Shown piece after piece: positions 39,567 to 51,536 of a DNA stretch of 54,184 nt. The notes beneath the pieces were generated by a model that saw only the letters and a list, made by a program, of their open reading frames with translations, had not been told where the DNA came from and did no database searches. The first letter of the stretch is position 1, and every line of letters starts with the position of its first letter. Both the position numbers and the translations under genes were made by a program. The DNA comes from Thiomonas intermedia (lineage in GTDB: Bacteria > Pseudomonadota > Gammaproteobacteria > Burkholderiales > Burkholderiaceae_C): NCBI GenBank assembly GCA_022730375.1, contig DZDA01000006.1, positions 1 through 54,184 of the forward strand. The letters are read 5' to 3'.

Positions 39567-40711
39567 GCCGGAATCATGTCGAGAATGGCCTGCGACGCCA
39601 GCGCGGCCGTATCGCGCCGCAAACTCAGGTGCATATCGGCGAAGCGGTCTTGCAGGTGCTGCAATTGCGCCGGGTGCTCCAGCAAGTCGCTGGCCGCATC
39701 GGCCAGGGTCAGCGGGGTGCAATCGTGTTGCAACAACTCGGGCACCAGACGTTTGCCAGCCAGAATGTTGGGCAGCCCGACATCGGGCAGATAGCCCCGC
39801 CCCGCCATCATGCGGTAAGAGAGCGCTGACATGCGATAGCCGATCACCATGGGCCGCTTGAACAAGGCACATTCCAGCGTGGCGGTGCCACTGGCGACCA
39901 GGGCGAGATTGCAGGCGGCCAGAACGGTGTGCGACTGGCCGTCGATCAGGTGCAAGGGAAGGTCGGGATGAGCGGCCGCCGCCTGCAACACCATGGACCG
40001 CAGGCCCGCGTGAGCAATCGGCACGACCACCCGTGACATCAGGCCGCGCTGCACCAGCAGAGCGGCGGCGGCCAAAAACGGAGCAATGAGATGCTTCACC
40101 TCGGCCCGGCGGCTGCCTGGCAACACGGCCAGACAGCGGCCTTCTGCGGGCAGAGCCAGCACCCGGCGCGCCGCCTCGCGGTCGGGCTCCAAAGGAATGA
40201 CCTCGGCCAGGGGGTGGCCGATGTAAGTCGCCTTCACGCCCGTATCGGCATAGAGCGCTGGCTCGAAAGGAAAAATGCAAAGCATGTGATCCACAGCCTG
40301 GCGAATCAGTTCGATGCGCTCGCGCCGCCACGCCCAGATGGACGGGCTCACCAGGTGCGCAACCGGTATGCCCGCCTGCCGCAGCCGACGTTCCAATTGC
40401 AGATTGAAATCCGGCGCGTCCACTCCAACGAACACCGCCGGCGGTTCGGCGAGAAGGCGTTGACGCAAACGCCGACGCATCAGCAGCAGTTCGGGCAGGC
40501 GCGCCAGCACGTCGGCATAGCCATTCACCGCGAGCCGTTCGCTGGGCCACCAGGCATTGAAACCCGCGGCCTGCATGCGCGGTCCGCCGATGCCCACGCG
40601 GTTCAGCTCGGGTGCCCGGTCGCGCAGGGCGCTGAGCAAATGCCCGGCCAGCAGATCGCCGGAAGCCTCACCGGCGACGAAGGCCAAAGTGGCCGAAGCA
40701 CGGGCGGTCAT
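39563..40711 (-). CDS. lpxB: Lipid-A-disaccharide synthase
   Basis: [55 protein letters not shown]. Confidence 0.96.
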   Translation of the reverse strand: MTARASATLAFVAGEASGDLLAGHLLSALRDRAPELNRVGIGGPRMQAAGFNAWWPSERLAVNGYADVLARLPELLLMRRRLRQRLLAEPPAVFVGVDAPDFNLQLERRLRQAGIPVAHLVSPSIWAWRRERIELIRQAVDHMLCIFPFEPALYADTGVKATYIGHPLAEVIPLEPDREAARRVLALPAEGRCLAVLPGSRRAEVKHLIAPFLAAAALLVQRGLMSRVVVPIAHAGLRSMVLQAAAAHPDLPLHLIDGQSHTVLAACNLALVASGTATLECALFKRPMVIGYRMSALSYRMMAGRGYLPDVGLPNILAGKRLVPELLQHDCTPLTLADAASDLLEHPAQLQHLQDRFADMHLSLRRDTAALASQAILDMIPA

Positions 40712-40718
40712 CACCCGC

Positions 40719-41510
40719 TCAGGGCCGGACGATGCCACGCCCGGTATCGGCCAGGAACGCCTGTAGCGCGCCGAGCGCCTCGGCCGCCTGCGGCCGTTCG
40801 GCCAGCAGATCGGCCAGGGCGGCGCGCGCCTGCTCCAGCGACAGCCCCTGCCGATACAGCACACGGTAGGCGGCGCGCAGCGCGGTGATCTGATCAGGCG
40901 CATAGCCTCTGCGCCGCAGCCCTTCGGCATTGATGCCGTGCGGTTTGGCTGGATTTCCGGCCACCAGGGTGTAGGGCGGCACGTCCTGCAGGATGACCGA
41001 GCTGATGCCGGTCATTACATGGGCGCCAATACGCACGAACTGATGCACGCCGGTATAACCGCCCAGCACGGCCCAATCGCCCACATGAACATGGCCCGCC
41101 AGCTGCGCATTGTTGGCAAAGGTGGTGTGATGGCCCACCTGGCAGTCGTGCGCGATATGCACATAGGCCATGATCCAGTTGTCGTCTCCGACCCGGGTGA
41201 TGCCGCCATCTTGTACCGTGCCGATGTGCAGGGTGCAGTATTCGCGGATCACATTGCGGTCGCCGATTTCCAGCGCCGTATCTTCGCCTTTGTATTTCTT
41301 GTCCTGCGGCTCGCCGCCGATCACGCTGAACGGGTGCAGCCGGTTGTCAGCGCCAATGCGGGTTCGCCCTTCAATGATGACATGCGCGCCCACGCGAGTG
41401 CCCGCACCGATGCGCACCTTGGGGCCGATCAGGGCGTAGGGGCCGATCTCGACATCGTCGGCGATTTCCGCGCCCGGATCGACCTGCGCCGTGGAATGAA
41501 TCTTGGGCAT
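40719..41510 (-). CDS. lpxA: UDP-N-acetylglucosamine acyltransferase
   Basis: [29 protein letters not shown] hexapeptide repeats; [25 protein letters not shown]. Confidence 0.96.
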   Translation of the reverse strand: MPKIHSTAQVDPGAEIADDVEIGPYALIGPKVRIGAGTRVGAHVIIEGRTRIGADNRLHPFSVIGGEPQDKKYKGEDTALEIGDRNVIREYCTLHIGTVQDGGITRVGDDNWIMAYVHIAHDCQVGHHTTFANNAQLAGHVHVGDWAVLGGYTGVHQFVRIGAHVMTGISSVILQDVPPYTLVAGNPAKPHGINAEGLRRRGYAPDQITALRAAYRVLYRQGLSLEQARAALADLLAERPQAAEALGALQAFLADTGRGIVRP

Positions 41511-41518
41511 GCTGGCCT

Positions 41519-41968
41519 TCAGGGCACGCTGCGCTCGGTGCACATCAATTCGGCCTGCGCGACCACGCGACCTTCGACCGAAGCCTCTGCCGTGAACTTG
41601 TAGATGCCCCGCATATTGCGCGTCATCTCGACAAACAGATCGAGCCGATCGCCCGGAACAACGGGCTGCTTGAAGCGCGCATTGTCGATGCCCACCAGGT
41701 AATACAGCGACCCCTGGGCCGGCGTTTTACCTACTGAGCCAAACGCGAGAATGCCCGAAGCCTGCGCCAACGCCTCAAGAATGAGCACGCCGGGCATGAT
41801 GGGTTTTTGCGGAAAATGGCCGGTGAAAAACGGCTCATTGATGGTGACGTTCTTGTAGGCCTTGATGTACTTGCCATTCACCTGCTCGACCACGCGATCG
41901 ACGAGCAGCATGGGGTAACGGTGCGGAAGCAGTTCAAGGATTTTCGTGATGTCTTGCGTGGTCGTCAT
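41519..41968 (-). CDS. fabZ: 3-hydroxyacyl-ACP dehydratase FabZ
   Basis: [43 protein letters not shown]. Confidence 0.97.
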   Translation of the reverse strand: MTTTQDITKILELLPHRYPMLLVDRVVEQVNGKYIKAYKNVTINEPFFTGHFPQKPIMPGVLILEALAQASGILAFGSVGKTPAQGSLYYLVGIDNARFKQPVVPGDRLDLFVEMTRNMRGIYKFTAEASVEGRVVAQAELMCTERSVP

Positions 41969-43056
41969 GTCGATGGTTCTGTTTTCAAAGACTCGATGTG
42001 TTGTTCCAAATGGCGGATGCGGTCTCGCAGTTGATGCAGCTGGCGCACGGTCGCCGCATTGCGCTCCCAGTTGGCATGGGTGTCCAGCGGGAAAGCGCCG
42101 GTGTACATGCCCGGCTGACGCACGGAGCGTGAAACCAGCGACATGCCGCCGATGACCACGCCGTCGGCAATGCTCAAATGTCCCGCAATACCGACCCCTC
42201 CGCCGATAAAGCAGTAGGCGCCGATTTCCGCACTGCCCGATATGCCCACGCAACCCGCCAGCGCGGTATGTGCGCCAATGCGCACGTTGTGGGCAACCTG
42301 CACCAGATTGTCGATCTTCACGCCCAAGCCGATTTCGGTATTGTCGAGCGCACCGCGGTCGATGGTGCTGTTCGCCCCCACCTCCACATCGTCTTCCAGC
42401 ACGGCGATGCCGACTTGGGCGATCTTCACTCCGGCGCCGTTTGCATCCCGGGCATAGCCAAAACCATCGCTGCCGACCACCGCGCCCGACTGCAACACGC
42501 AACGCGCCCCGAGTTGACACCCCCAGGCCACGCTACTACGCGGATGCAGCACCGAGCCAGCGCCGATCACGGCATCGCGCCCCACGAAGCAGCCTGCACC
42601 GATATGCGCCGCTTCCCCAATTTGCGCACCTGCCTCGATGACCGCAAAGGCGTCCACCCGTGCAGCGGGAGAAACCTGAGCCGCAGGATCGATCTGCGCG
42701 GCGGCATGACACCCCGGCTCAAACGGCGGTTGCCGCAAAGCCCAGAACCACTGCGACAGGCGTGCGTAATACAAATAGGGATCGCGGGCGAAAATCGCGT
42801 TGCCCGAGCGCGGCAACGCTCCGCGAAGCGACTCTGGCAGGATGACCGCACCGGCTGCGGTCTCGGTCAGCTGCGGGCGCAGCTTGTCCCGGTTCAGGAA
42901 GGTGATGTCGGATTCTGTTGCCGAGCCGATAGGCCGCAGGCGCTGAACGACCGCTTGCCCGTTCCCGATGAGTTCGCCGCCAAGCCGGGCCGCAATCTGC
43001 TCAAGCGTGAGGCCATCCATAAAGATGCCGGGCGTCGACACAGCCGACTGGCTCAC
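41965..43056 (-). CDS. lpxD: UDP-3-O-(3-hydroxyacyl)glucosamine N-acyltransferase
   Basis: [57 protein letters not shown]. Confidence 0.96.
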   Translation of the reverse strand: MSQSAVSTPGIFMDGLTLEQIAARLGGELIGNGQAVVQRLRPIGSATESDITFLNRDKLRPQLTETAAGAVILPESLRGALPRSGNAIFARDPYLYYARLSQWFWALRQPPFEPGCHAAAQIDPAAQVSPAARVDAFAVIEAGAQIGEAAHIGAGCFVGRDAVIGAGSVLHPRSSVAWGCQLGARCVLQSGAVVGSDGFGYARDANGAGVKIAQVGIAVLEDDVEVGANSTIDRGALDNTEIGLGVKIDNLVQVAHNVRIGAHTALAGCVGISGSAEIGAYCFIGGGVGIAGHLSIADGVVIGGMSLVSRSVRQPGMYTGAFPLDTHANWERNAATVRQLHQLRDRIRHLEQHIESLKTEPST

Positions 43057-43613
43057 TTGCCCGACTGAGCATCCAGCGCTTTGAGCACCTTGTCGGTGAT
43101 GTCGATGCGCGGATTGACGTACACCGCTTCCTGGAAAATGATGTCGTAGTGATCTTTCAGGGCGATGTCGCGCACGACCTTGTTGGCCTTGTCGAGCACC
43201 GAGGCCAGCGCTTCGTTGCGGCGGGCATTGAGGTCTTCGGAAAACTCGCGCTGCCTGCGCTGGAATTCGCGGTTCATGTCCACGAGATTCTGCTGCACCT
43301 TGATGCGATCAGCATCCGACATGACCGGACCGTTCTTTTCCAGGCTCTCGTTGGCCGCCTTGATCTTGGCCGCCATGTCCTGCAGATCCTTGTCGCGCTT
43401 GGAAAACTCAGCCTCCAGCTTCTGCTGGGCCGCCTTGGCCAGAGTCGAATCTTTCAGCACCCGTTCGGTGTTGATGAAGCCGATCTTGAAAGGTGCGTTG
43501 GCCGCGGCGCCAGCCGCGGGCACTGCCGTCTGCGCCATGACGGGCGTGCTGACCAAAAACGCGGTGGTGCAAACCGCGGCCAGAAGAGTGCGAGATAGGG
43601 TGTGGAATTTCAT
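43053..43613 (-). CDS. Periplasmic chaperone OmpH/Skp family
   Basis: Signal peptide; [42 protein letters not shown]. Confidence 0.92.
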   Translation of the reverse strand: MKFHTLSRTLLAAVCTTAFLVSTPVMAQTAVPAAGAAANAPFKIGFINTERVLKDSTLAKAAQQKLEAEFSKRDKDLQDMAAKIKAANESLEKNGPVMSDADRIKVQQNLVDMNREFQRRQREFSEDLNARRNEALASVLDKANKVVRDIALKDHYDIIFQEAVYVNPRIDITDKVLKALDAQSGK

Positions 43614-43628
43614 GGAAATCGTATGAGG

Positions 43629-45914
43629 TTAGAAACCGGCGCCAACCGTGAACTGGAAGCGCTGGAGTTTATCGGTGGACTTGTAGCGAACCGCCTTGGC
43701 CAGACTGAACTTCAACGGGCCAATGGGTGAAATCCAGGACACACCGATACCGACGGACGAGCGCATATCGCTCAGGCTGACTTTCTGGTTCTCGCCCCAC
43801 ACATAGCCGTTGTCATTGAACACCGACATGCGAAGCGATTTGTCGGCGCCCGTGCCGGGGAAGGGAAACTGATACTCGAAATCAGCGATCAGCATTTTGG
43901 CCCCGCCCAGCGCGTTGCCCTGAGCATCTTGCGGGCCCAGAGAGCTTTGTTGAAACCCGCGCACGGTGCCGATACCGCCGGCGTACAGATTCTTGAACAC
44001 CGGCAAGGGACGGCCGTTCAACCCATGGGCATAACCGATCAAACCGTTGAACGCGAGATTGGTGGTTCGCGTAAGCGGCAGATACTGCTGGTATTGATAG
44101 GTGATGCGGTCGTAGCGCAGGGTGCTGAACGGACTGATCTCGAAGCTCAGGCGCTGATAACGGCCATCGGTGGGCACCAGGGCGCTGTTGCGGCTGTCGC
44201 GCTGCCAACCGATGGTCAGCGGAATGCCGCTGGATGTCTTGCCGAACTGGTTGACATAGGCGATGTACGAGGCCGGCGCACCCGGAGCGAGATCCAGGGT
44301 GTAGCGCTCATACCCGGCGCCGAAGAACACCCGGTCTTCTTCGGTGAACGGAATGCCGAACTGAAGGTTGAACCCCGGCGTCACAATTTTGTAATTGCTG
44401 CCCTGGCTGGTGTAAGGCTGGATGGTGCGGTAATACGCATTCACCGTGCGGCTGATGCCGTCTTCGGTGAAATACGGATTGGTGCTCGATACCGACAGCG
44501 TGCGGTAGAAGCTCGACGTGTTGAAGTCGACCGCGAGGTTGTTGCCGCTGCCAAAAATATTGTCCTGGCTGATCCCGGCGTTGAACGACAGTTTGTCCGC
44601 ACTCGAAAAGCCCACGCCCAGAGACAGGCTGCCCGTGGGCTTCTCCTCCACGTTCGTGTCGAGATCGACCTGATCGTTGGTGCCAGGCACTTCACGCGGC
44701 TGCAGCGTCACCCCCTTGAAGTAGCCCAGACGATCCACCCGGTCGCGCGAGAGTTTGATGCGGTCGGAGTCGTACCAGGAGTCTTCGAATTGCCGGAATT
44801 CGCGCCGAATCACTTCGTCGCGCGTCCGGGTGTTGCCCGCAATATCGATGCGGCGCACATAGATACGCTTGCCCGGATCGGCGGTGATGGTGAAGGCCAC
44901 CTGATCCGTCTGGCGATCAATCACCGGTTTGGACTCGACCCGGGCGAAGGCATAGCCATACACGCCGAACTGGTTGCTGATGGCCTTGACGCTCTCGTTG
45001 AGCGCCTGCGCGCTGTAAGTCTCGCCCGGCTTGAGTTTGACCAGCGCGCGGAATTCATCGTCCTGCCCGAGATAGTTACCCGCGAGTTGGTAGCCCGACA
45101 CGGTGTACTTCGGCCCCTCGTGCACGTTGACGGTGATATAGATGCCATCTTTGTCAGGCGACAGGGCCACCTGCGTGGAGTCGATGCGGAAATCGAGATA
45201 GCCCCGGTCTTGGTAGTAGGAACGCAGGGTTTCCAGATCGGTATTGAGCTTGGCCTTGGAATACTGGTCGTCCTTGGTATACCAGCTCAGCCAACCCGGC
45301 GTGCTGAGGGTAAACAGGCCCAGCAACGTGCCTTCGCCGAACACCTTGTTGCCCACGACGCGGATGGAACGAATCTTGGCAATTTGCCCTTCGACCACGG
45401 TGAACAACACGTTCACCCGGTTGCGCGGCAGCGGCGTGGTTGTGACATTGACTTCGGTACCGTAGAAGCCCTTGGCCAGATATTGCTGCTTGAGTTCCTG
45501 AACGGCCTGATCGATCAAGGCTTGGTCGTAAGGCCGGGCCTCGGCAAGCCCCACGGAGGCGAGCGCCGTCGTCAAGGCTTTTTTGTCGAACTCCTTGGTT
45601 CCGGCGAATTCAACCCCGGCAATGGTCGGGCGCTCCTCGACGATGAGGGTGACCACATCGTTGTCGGTTTCGATACGGACGTTCTTGAACAGCCCGGTGG
45701 CGAACAAGGCCCGAATGGCTGCTGCCCCGCTCTCGGGCGTGTAGGTTTCACCTACCCGAAACGGCAGATAGCTGAACACAGTGCCGGGTTCGGTTCTTTG
45801 CAGACCGTCGACCCGGATGTCCTTGATGGTGAACGATTCAGCTGCGTGTGCTTGCACGCCTGCAACAGCGATCACAACCGCCGTCGCACAACGAAGTGCG
45901 GGAGAAAACCTCAA
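43629..45914 (-). CDS. bamA: Outer membrane protein assembly factor BamA
   Basis: FTIKDIRVDGLQRTEPGTVFSYLPFRVGETY POTRA; VRGFQQSSLGP; terminal FTVGAGF. Confidence 0.96.
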   Translation of the reverse strand: MRFSPALRCATAVVIAVAGVQAHAAESFTIKDIRVDGLQRTEPGTVFSYLPFRVGETYTPESGAAAIRALFATGLFKNVRIETDNDVVTLIVEERPTIAGVEFAGTKEFDKKALTTALASVGLAEARPYDQALIDQAVQELKQQYLAKGFYGTEVNVTTTPLPRNRVNVLFTVVEGQIAKIRSIRVVGNKVFGEGTLLGLFTLSTPGWLSWYTKDDQYSKAKLNTDLETLRSYYQDRGYLDFRIDSTQVALSPDKDGIYITVNVHEGPKYTVSGYQLAGNYLGQDDEFRALVKLKPGETYSAQALNESVKAISNQFGVYGYAFARVESKPVIDRQTDQVAFTITADPGKRIYVRRIDIAGNTRTRDEVIRREFRQFEDSWYDSDRIKLSRDRVDRLGYFKGVTLQPREVPGTNDQVDLDTNVEEKPTGSLSLGVGFSSADKLSFNAGISQDNIFGSGNNLAVDFNTSSFYRTLSVSSTNPYFTEDGISRTVNAYYRTIQPYTSQGSNYKIVTPGFNLQFGIPFTEEDRVFFGAGYERYTLDLAPGAPASYIAYVNQFGKTSSGIPLTIGWQRDSRNSALVPTDGRYQRLSFEISPFSTLRYDRITYQYQQYLPLTRTTNLAFNGLIGYAHGLNGRPLPVFKNLYAGGIGTVRGFQQSSLGPQDAQGNALGGAKMLIADFEYQFPFPGTGADKSLRMSVFNDNGYVWGENQKVSLSDMRSSVGIGVSWISPIGPLKFSLAKAVRYKSTDKLQRFQFTVGAGF

Positions 45915-45931
45915 ATTGACCTCGAGCTGGA

Positions 45932-47296
45932 TTAGTGCATCTGGCCGAGCAAGCGAACCAGATCGTTGTAGAGGGCGATGGCCATCATCATGGCGATGAC
46001 CACGAGACCGCCTTGCTGCAGCCTTTCCTGCCAGCGTTGCGAGACGCTGCGACGGGTCAATCCCTCATACGCATAATACAGGAGATGCCCTCCGTCCAGA
46101 ATGGGCAAAGGCAGCAGATTGAGCACGCCCAGGCTGACGCTGACCACGGCCAGAAAGCTGAGATACGCCATCCAGCCCAGCTCGGCGCTTTTGCCCGCGT
46201 AATCGGCAATCGTGACCGGGCCGCTCAAGTTTTGCAGCGAAGCCTGGCCGATCACCATGCGCCCGAGGGTCTTGAGGGTCAGCACCGAAAGATCCCAGGT
46301 GCGCTGCGCGCCGTCCTGCAAGGCCTGCAGCGGATTACGCTCGATTTTTACCGTGGGGATTTCGCCGCCCAGCATGGCCTCGATGCGCCAGACCGCCTGG
46401 CCATTGACCTGCACCGGCTTGGCCTGCAACTGGGTTTGGAAAGTGCGGCCGTCGCGACGCACCTCAAGCTGCATCGGCTTGCCGCCCGAGGTTTGAATGG
46501 CGCGCATCAAGGCGTCAGACGTGGCGATGGGTTTGCCGTCCACTGCGATGATCCGGTCGCCCGCAAGCAGTCCACTGCGCAGTGCCGGGCCGCCTGCGAC
46601 CACTTCGCGAATCTCGGCCGGCGGGCTCTGCAGATGCAAGCCGTAGGTGGTGAGAAACCCGGCGCTCTCCGCCGCTCGCATGCTCGAAGAAAAGTCGAGA
46701 GGAATTTCGTGCGTCGGGCCACCCGCTTTCCGTTCTACGACGAGCGCGAGGCGATCACCGTTCATCGCAGCGTTCAGCAGCGTCCAGCGCAGCCCCGTCC
46801 AGCTCTGCACGGCTTCCTGCGAGCCGTCATGCGCGACCGCCAAGACACGCTCACCGCCCTGCACTCCCGCTGCGGCAGCGGTCGAGTGAGCGGGTGGCGC
46901 GCCCAGTATGGCAACCGGCTCGCGCACACCAACCAGCGCCACCACGGCAAACAGCACGATGGCGAGCAATAGATTGGCCGCTGGCCCTGCTGCGACGATG
47001 GCCGCGCGCTTGGACAGACTTTGTCGGTTGAATGCACGCGGCAGCTCGGCCTCGGCCACTTCGCCCTCGCGTTCGTCGAGCATCCTCACATAGCCGCCGA
47101 GCGGAATCCAGGCCAGGGTGAATTCAGTCTTGTCGGCGCCTCGCGTCCAGCGCAGCAGGGGTTTACCGAAGCCGATGGAAAACCGCAGCACCTTGACGCC
47201 GCACGCCACGGCCACGCGGTAGTGACCAAACTCGTGGATGGTGATGAGCACGCCGAGTGCAAAGGCAAACGCCAGCAGGGTGATGAGCAGGTTCAT
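45932..47296 (-). CDS. rseP: RIP metalloprotease RseP
   Basis: TIHEFGHYRVA (HEXXH), PDZ region, LNLLPLPILDGGHLLYY. Confidence 0.95.
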   Translation of the reverse strand: MNLLITLLAFAFALGVLITIHEFGHYRVAVACGVKVLRFSIGFGKPLLRWTRGADKTEFTLAWIPLGGYVRMLDEREGEVAEAELPRAFNRQSLSKRAAIVAAGPAANLLLAIVLFAVVALVGVREPVAILGAPPAHSTAAAAGVQGGERVLAVAHDGSQEAVQSWTGLRWTLLNAAMNGDRLALVVERKAGGPTHEIPLDFSSSMRAAESAGFLTTYGLHLQSPPAEIREVVAGGPALRSGLLAGDRIIAVDGKPIATSDALMRAIQTSGGKPMQLEVRRDGRTFQTQLQAKPVQVNGQAVWRIEAMLGGEIPTVKIERNPLQALQDGAQRTWDLSVLTLKTLGRMVIGQASLQNLSGPVTIADYAGKSAELGWMAYLSFLAVVSVSLGVLNLLPLPILDGGHLLYYAYEGLTRRSVSQRWQERLQQGGLVVIAMMMAIALYNDLVRLLGQMH

Positions 47297-47305
47297 GGTT
47301 TCGCG

Positions 47306-48511
47306 TCAGGCCAGTTGCGACGCACTTCCCCGCCCGGAGGGCGAGAGTTGCGCGACGCGCTGTTGCGTTTGGAGTCGCGTCTGGACGTCTAGTTCAGCCA
47401 GGGCCTCCAGCGAATCACAGCCCGCGCATTGTGCACTTGCCAGCAAATCCGCATTGATCCGGTGAATATCGGTAAAACGGATGCGCTGATGGAGGAAGGC
47501 ATCGACGGCCACTTCGTTGGATGCATTGAGCACTGCGCAGGCGCCCACCGGCATGCGCAGAGCCTCGAAGGCCAAGGCCAAGCCCGGAAACCGCTGGGGA
47601 TCGGGTTGTTCGAAATCGAGCCGTCCCACGCGCGCCAGGTCGAGCCACGGCACGCCCGAGGCCATGCGGGTGGGATAGGACAGGCCGTAGGCAATAGGGG
47701 TGCGCATATCGGGCTGCCCGAGTTGGGCAATCACCGAGCCGTCGTGATAGTTGACCATCGAATGCACGATGCTCTGGGGATGGATCAGCACCTCAATCTG
47801 CTCGGGCCGCATGCCGAACAGATAGTGCGCCTCGATGACCTCCAGCGCCTTGTTCATCATGGTGGCGGAATCGACCGAGATCTTCGCGCCCATGCTCCAG
47901 TTCGGATGGGCGCAGGCCTCCGTCGGCGTGACCGTGTGCAGGGTGTGCGCGGCGCGCTGGCGAAACGGCCCGCCCGAAGCGGTCAGCACGATATTGCGCA
48001 CGTCCGCCTGCCAGCGGCTGCGATCATCAGGCAGACTTTGCTGAATGGCGCTGTGCTCGCTGTCGATGGGAATGAGATCGCCGCCGCCTTGCGCCAAGGC
48101 CTGCAACAGCAGATCGCCGGCGACGACCAGCGACTCTTTGTTGGCCAGCAGCAGCCGCTTGCCGGCACGGGCTGCTGCGAGGCTGGCCGACAGACCGGCG
48201 GCGCCGACGATGGCAGCCATGACCAGATCGACTTCGGGCGCGGCAGCCACGTCGTCAAGCGCCTGGGAGCCGCTCAATACTTCCGTCGGGCAATGCTCAG
48301 CGCGCAAACGTTGCTGCAGACTGCTGGCGGCCGACGCACTGCCGAGCACGGCGTAGTTCGGACGAAATTCGAGACACTGCGCAAACAGTTTGTCGGCATT
48401 GCTGTGCGCTGCCAGGGCAAACACCCGAAACTGCTCTGGGTGCAGCGCCAGCACGGCCAGCGTATTGGTGCCGATCGAGCCGGTAGAGCCGAGAATGGTG
48501 ACCGTTTTCAT
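47306..48511 (-). CDS. dxr: 1-deoxy-D-xylulose 5-phosphate reductoisomerase
   Basis: MKTVTILGSTGSIGTNTLAVL, LANKESLVVAGDL, IPIDSEHSAIQQSL, LTASGGPFR. Confidence 0.97.
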   Translation of the reverse strand: MKTVTILGSTGSIGTNTLAVLALHPEQFRVFALAAHSNADKLFAQCLEFRPNYAVLGSASAASSLQQRLRAEHCPTEVLSGSQALDDVAAAPEVDLVMAAIVGAAGLSASLAAARAGKRLLLANKESLVVAGDLLLQALAQGGGDLIPIDSEHSAIQQSLPDDRSRWQADVRNIVLTASGGPFRQRAAHTLHTVTPTEACAHPNWSMGAKISVDSATMMNKALEVIEAHYLFGMRPEQIEVLIHPQSIVHSMVNYHDGSVIAQLGQPDMRTPIAYGLSYPTRMASGVPWLDLARVGRLDFEQPDPQRFPGLALAFEALRMPVGACAVLNASNEVAVDAFLHQRIRFTDIHRINADLLASAQCAGCDSLEALAELDVQTRLQTQQRVAQLSPSGRGSASQLA

Positions 48512-49350
48512 AGCGCCAACAGCAGCAAGGCCAGGGGCAACACGGGCAAGAGCGCGTCGATGCGGTCCAGCACGCCGCCATGTCCCGGCAGCAACTTGCC
48601 GCTGTCTTTCAGCCCTGCCGCGCGTTTGAGCAAGGATTCGAACAGGTCGCCCGCAATGGCAAACGCCAGCAACACGACGACCAGAATCGCGAGCCCGAAC
48701 CCGCCGAACTGCGTGTTGAGCCGCGAAAAATAGTTGGGGTAAATCGGCGCCAGACTCACGCAGACTGCGGCGTAGAACAGGGTGGCGGCCAGAGCCGTCC
48801 AGGCCCCGGCACGGGTCTTTCCAGGGCTGATCGACGGCGCGAGCTTGCTGCGCCCCCAGGCCCTGCCGCCAAAGTACGCCGCAATATCCGCCACCCAAAC
48901 CAGCGCCAACAAAGACAGCATGAAAATTGCACCTTGAACACGCAGTTGCACCAACGCCAGCCAGGCGGCCTGCAACAGCAAAAAGCCCAATAAAGTGAGC
49001 GCCAAAGGATGGCGCAGCGCCACGGGCAGGCGGGCCTTTGGCAAACTCAGCCCCAACGCGAGCAACCATGCCATGCTGCAGGCCAGCCAGAACCAGCGCC
49101 AGGCTGAAGCCATCTGCCAGGCCTGCTGTTGCAATAGCCAGAGCAAGGCCGCCGCAATCGCCGCCCAGAGCAAAGCCCAGGAAGACAGCACGCTCAAGTC
49201 TTGATAGCCAGCCAGCCGCGCCCACTCGCCCATGCCCACAGCACAAAAGGCCAGCGCCAATAGCGCGAATGGCAGGGGATCGTGCCAGAACAAGGTGGGC
49301 AGCAACAGCGCCATCAACACCAGGGCGGTCAGGACGCGCTGTCGCAACAT
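48508..49350 (-). CDS. cdsA: Phosphatidate cytidylyltransferase
   Basis: WVADIAAYFGGRAWGRSKLAPSISPGKTRAGAWTAL; GDLFESLLKRAAGLKDSGKLLPGHGGVLDRIDALLP. Confidence 0.96.
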   Translation of the reverse strand: MLRQRVLTALVLMALLLPTLFWHDPLPFALLALAFCAVGMGEWARLAGYQDLSVLSSWALLWAAIAAALLWLLQQQAWQMASAWRWFWLACSMAWLLALGLSLPKARLPVALRHPLALTLLGFLLLQAAWLALVQLRVQGAIFMLSLLALVWVADIAAYFGGRAWGRSKLAPSISPGKTRAGAWTALAATLFYAAVCVSLAPIYPNYFSRLNTQFGGFGLAILVVVLLAFAIAGDLFESLLKRAAGLKDSGKLLPGHGGVLDRIDALLPVLPLALLLLAL

Positions 49351-49374
49351 GATGCTGATGCGCCGCTCGCCGCC

Positions 49375-50112
49375 TCAGGCCGCGGCCGGCGATTTCGCCT
49401 CGGGGACGCCACCGAAACGGCGCTGGCGGCTGGCAAAATCGGCCAGCGCTGCGTCAAAGGCTTCGGCATTGAAGTCTGGCCAGAGGATATCGCTGAAATA
49501 GAGCTCGGTGTAGGCCAGTTGCCAGAGCAGGAAATTGCTGATGCGATGCTCGCCCCCGGTGCGGATCAGCAGATCCGGGTCGGGCGAGTGCGACAGGGCC
49601 AGATGCCGCGCCAGCGCTTGCTGCGTGGGGACTTCCTGCGCGGCCAGCAGGGCTTGTGCCGCCTGCGTCATGTCCCAACGCCCGCCATAGTTGAGGGCCA
49701 CGTTGAGCACGAGCGTGTCATTGTGGCGCGTCAACGCCTCGGACTGGTCGATGAGCGCGCGCATCTCAGCAGAAAAGGCCGACAGATCGCCCACCACATG
49801 CAACTGCACGCCTTGTTTGGCCAGTTCCGCAGACTCGCGCTGCAGCGCCTTGACGAACAGGTCCATCAAGGTCTGCACCTCCTCCGCCGGGCGCGTCCAG
49901 TTTTCAGAGGAAAAGGCGAACACCGTGAGGTGCTTCACGCCGATCTCCGCGCAGTGACGCACGATTTTTTTCAGCGCGTCAACACCGAATTTATGTCCGG
50001 AGGAACGCGGCAGAAACCGGCGCTGCGCCCAGCGTCCGTTGCCATCCATGACCACCGCTACATGGCGTGGCAGCGTGGACGGGTCGCGCTTGGCGATGGT
50101 TTTCTTGCTCAT
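49375..50112 (-). CDS. uppS: Undecaprenyl diphosphate synthase
   Basis: RHVAVVMDGNGRWAQRR, LTVFAFSSENWTRP, PDPDLLIRTGGEHRISNFLLWQLAYTELYF. Confidence 0.97.
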   Translation of the reverse strand: MSKKTIAKRDPSTLPRHVAVVMDGNGRWAQRRFLPRSSGHKFGVDALKKIVRHCAEIGVKHLTVFAFSSENWTRPAEEVQTLMDLFVKALQRESAELAKQGVQLHVVGDLSAFSAEMRALIDQSEALTRHNDTLVLNVALNYGGRWDMTQAAQALLAAQEVPTQQALARHLALSHSPDPDLLIRTGGEHRISNFLLWQLAYTELYFSDILWPDFNAEAFDAALADFASRQRRFGGVPEAKSPAAA

Positions 50113-50178
50113 GCCGTCAATAAGAGAAACACAGCTTGGAACGCCGATCAGAGCAGCGGAACAATCCGCTGACTCCCG

Positions 50179-50739
50179 TCAGACCGCCATGATCTCCGCT
50201 TCTTTTTGCGCCAGTTGTTTGTCGATCTCGACAATGCAGCGGTCGGTGATTTTCTGCACCTCGTCCTGCGCGCGGCGCTCATCGTCTTCGGAGGCTTCTT
50301 TCTCTTTGACGAGGTCTTTCAGGCTTTGGTTCGCATCGCGGCGCAAATTGCGCACGGCCACCTTGGCCCCCTCGCCTTCCTGCTTGATGACCTTGACCAG
50401 ATCGCGGCGGCGCTCTTCGGTCAGCGCGGGCATGGGCACGCGAATGATGTCGCCCTGCGTCTGGGGATTCAGACCCAGATCGGATTCACGAATCGCCTTT
50501 TCCACGGCCTGGACCATTTTCTTTTCCCACGGCTGCACGCTGATGGTGCGGGCATCGACCAGATTCATGTTCGCCACCTGATTGATCGCCATCATGGTGC
50601 CGTAGTAGTCCACCATCACATGGTCGAGCAAGCCGGTATGCGCGCGCCCGGTACGCACCTTGGCCAGATCGAGCTTGAGCGACTCGATCGACTTGTGCAT
50701 TTTTTCTTCGGTGTTTTTCTTGATCTCTGCGATTCCCAT
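50179..50739 (-). CDS. frr: Ribosome recycling factor
   Basis: [47 protein letters not shown]. Confidence 0.97.
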   Translation of the reverse strand: MGIAEIKKNTEEKMHKSIESLKLDLAKVRTGRAHTGLLDHVMVDYYGTMMAINQVANMNLVDARTISVQPWEKKMVQAVEKAIRESDLGLNPQTQGDIIRVPMPALTEERRRDLVKVIKQEGEGAKVAVRNLRRDANQSLKDLVKEKEASEDDERRAQDEVQKITDRCIVEIDKQLAQKEAEIMAV

Positions 50740-50760
50740 GATGTACTCCAAAAACAGATC

Positions 50761-50803
50761 GGGAAAAAACAAAACCCGCTGCGCGGAAAGCAGCGCGGCG
50801 CGG
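50761..50803 (-). terminator. Terminator/attenuator-like hairpin between pyrH and frr
   Basis: Minus strand ACCCGCGCCGCGCTGCTTTCCGCGCAGCGGGTTTTGTTTTTT. Confidence 0.65.
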
Positions 50804-50825
50804 GTCTCAAAGACTGCGATGGTAA

Positions 50826-51536
50826 TCAGACGTAGACGTCCGTGCCTTCATCGGCGCCTTGAACCACGCGCATCAGCGCCCCCGGCTTGAAAATGCTGAA
50901 TACGCGAATCGGCATCTTCTGGTCACGGCACAGCGCAAAAGCCGTCGCGTCCATCACCTGCAAGCGCCGTGCGATCGCCTCATCGAAGCTGATACGCGCA
51001 TAACGCTCAGCCTGCGGGTCTTTGGCCGGATCGGCGGTGTAGATGCCATCGACCTTGGTCGCCTTGAGCATGACCTCGGCGCCGATCTCGGCTGCGCGCA
51101 GCGCGGCGGCCGTATCGGTGGTGAAGAACGGATTGCCCGTGCCGCCGGCAAAGATCACCGACTTGCCTTCCTCAAGATACTGCAGCGCCTTGGGCCGCAC
51201 ATAAGACTCGACGACCTGGTCGATGGCAATGGCCGACATCACGCGCGGATTCAGCCCGGCGTGCTTCATGGCGTCGCTCAGCGCGAGCGAATTCATCACC
51301 GTCGCCAGCATGCCCATATAGTCCGCAGTCGCCCGGTCCATGCCCACAGCGCCCCCCGCCACTCCGCGGAAGATGTTGCCGCCGCCGATGACTATCGCCA
51401 GCTGCACGCCAGAATGCACCACCTCGGCGATGTCCCGCACCATGGCCTCGATGGTGGCGCGATTGATGCCATAAGCATCATCCCCCATCAGGGCCTCGCC
51501 TGAGAGCTTGAGCAGAACACGTTTGTATCCGGACAT
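50826..51536 (-). CDS. pyrH: UMP kinase
   Basis: [57 protein letters not shown]. Confidence 0.97.
   Translation of the reverse strand: MSGYKRVLLKLSGEALMGDDAYGINRATIEAMVRDIAEVVHSGVQLAIVIGGGNIFRGVAGGAVGMDRATADYMGMLATVMNSLALSDAMKHAGLNPRVMSAIAIDQVVESYVRPKALQYLEEGKSVIFAGGTGNPFFTTDTAAALRAAEIGAEVMLKATKVDGIYTADPAKDPQAERYARISFDEAIARRLQVMDATAFALCRDQKMPIRVFSIFKPGALMRVVQGADEGTDVYV

Noticed and set aside
43929-45935. 668-aa plus-strand ORF antisense to bamA
   Set aside because: Shadow ORF caused by codon bias; bamA on the minus strand is unambiguous.
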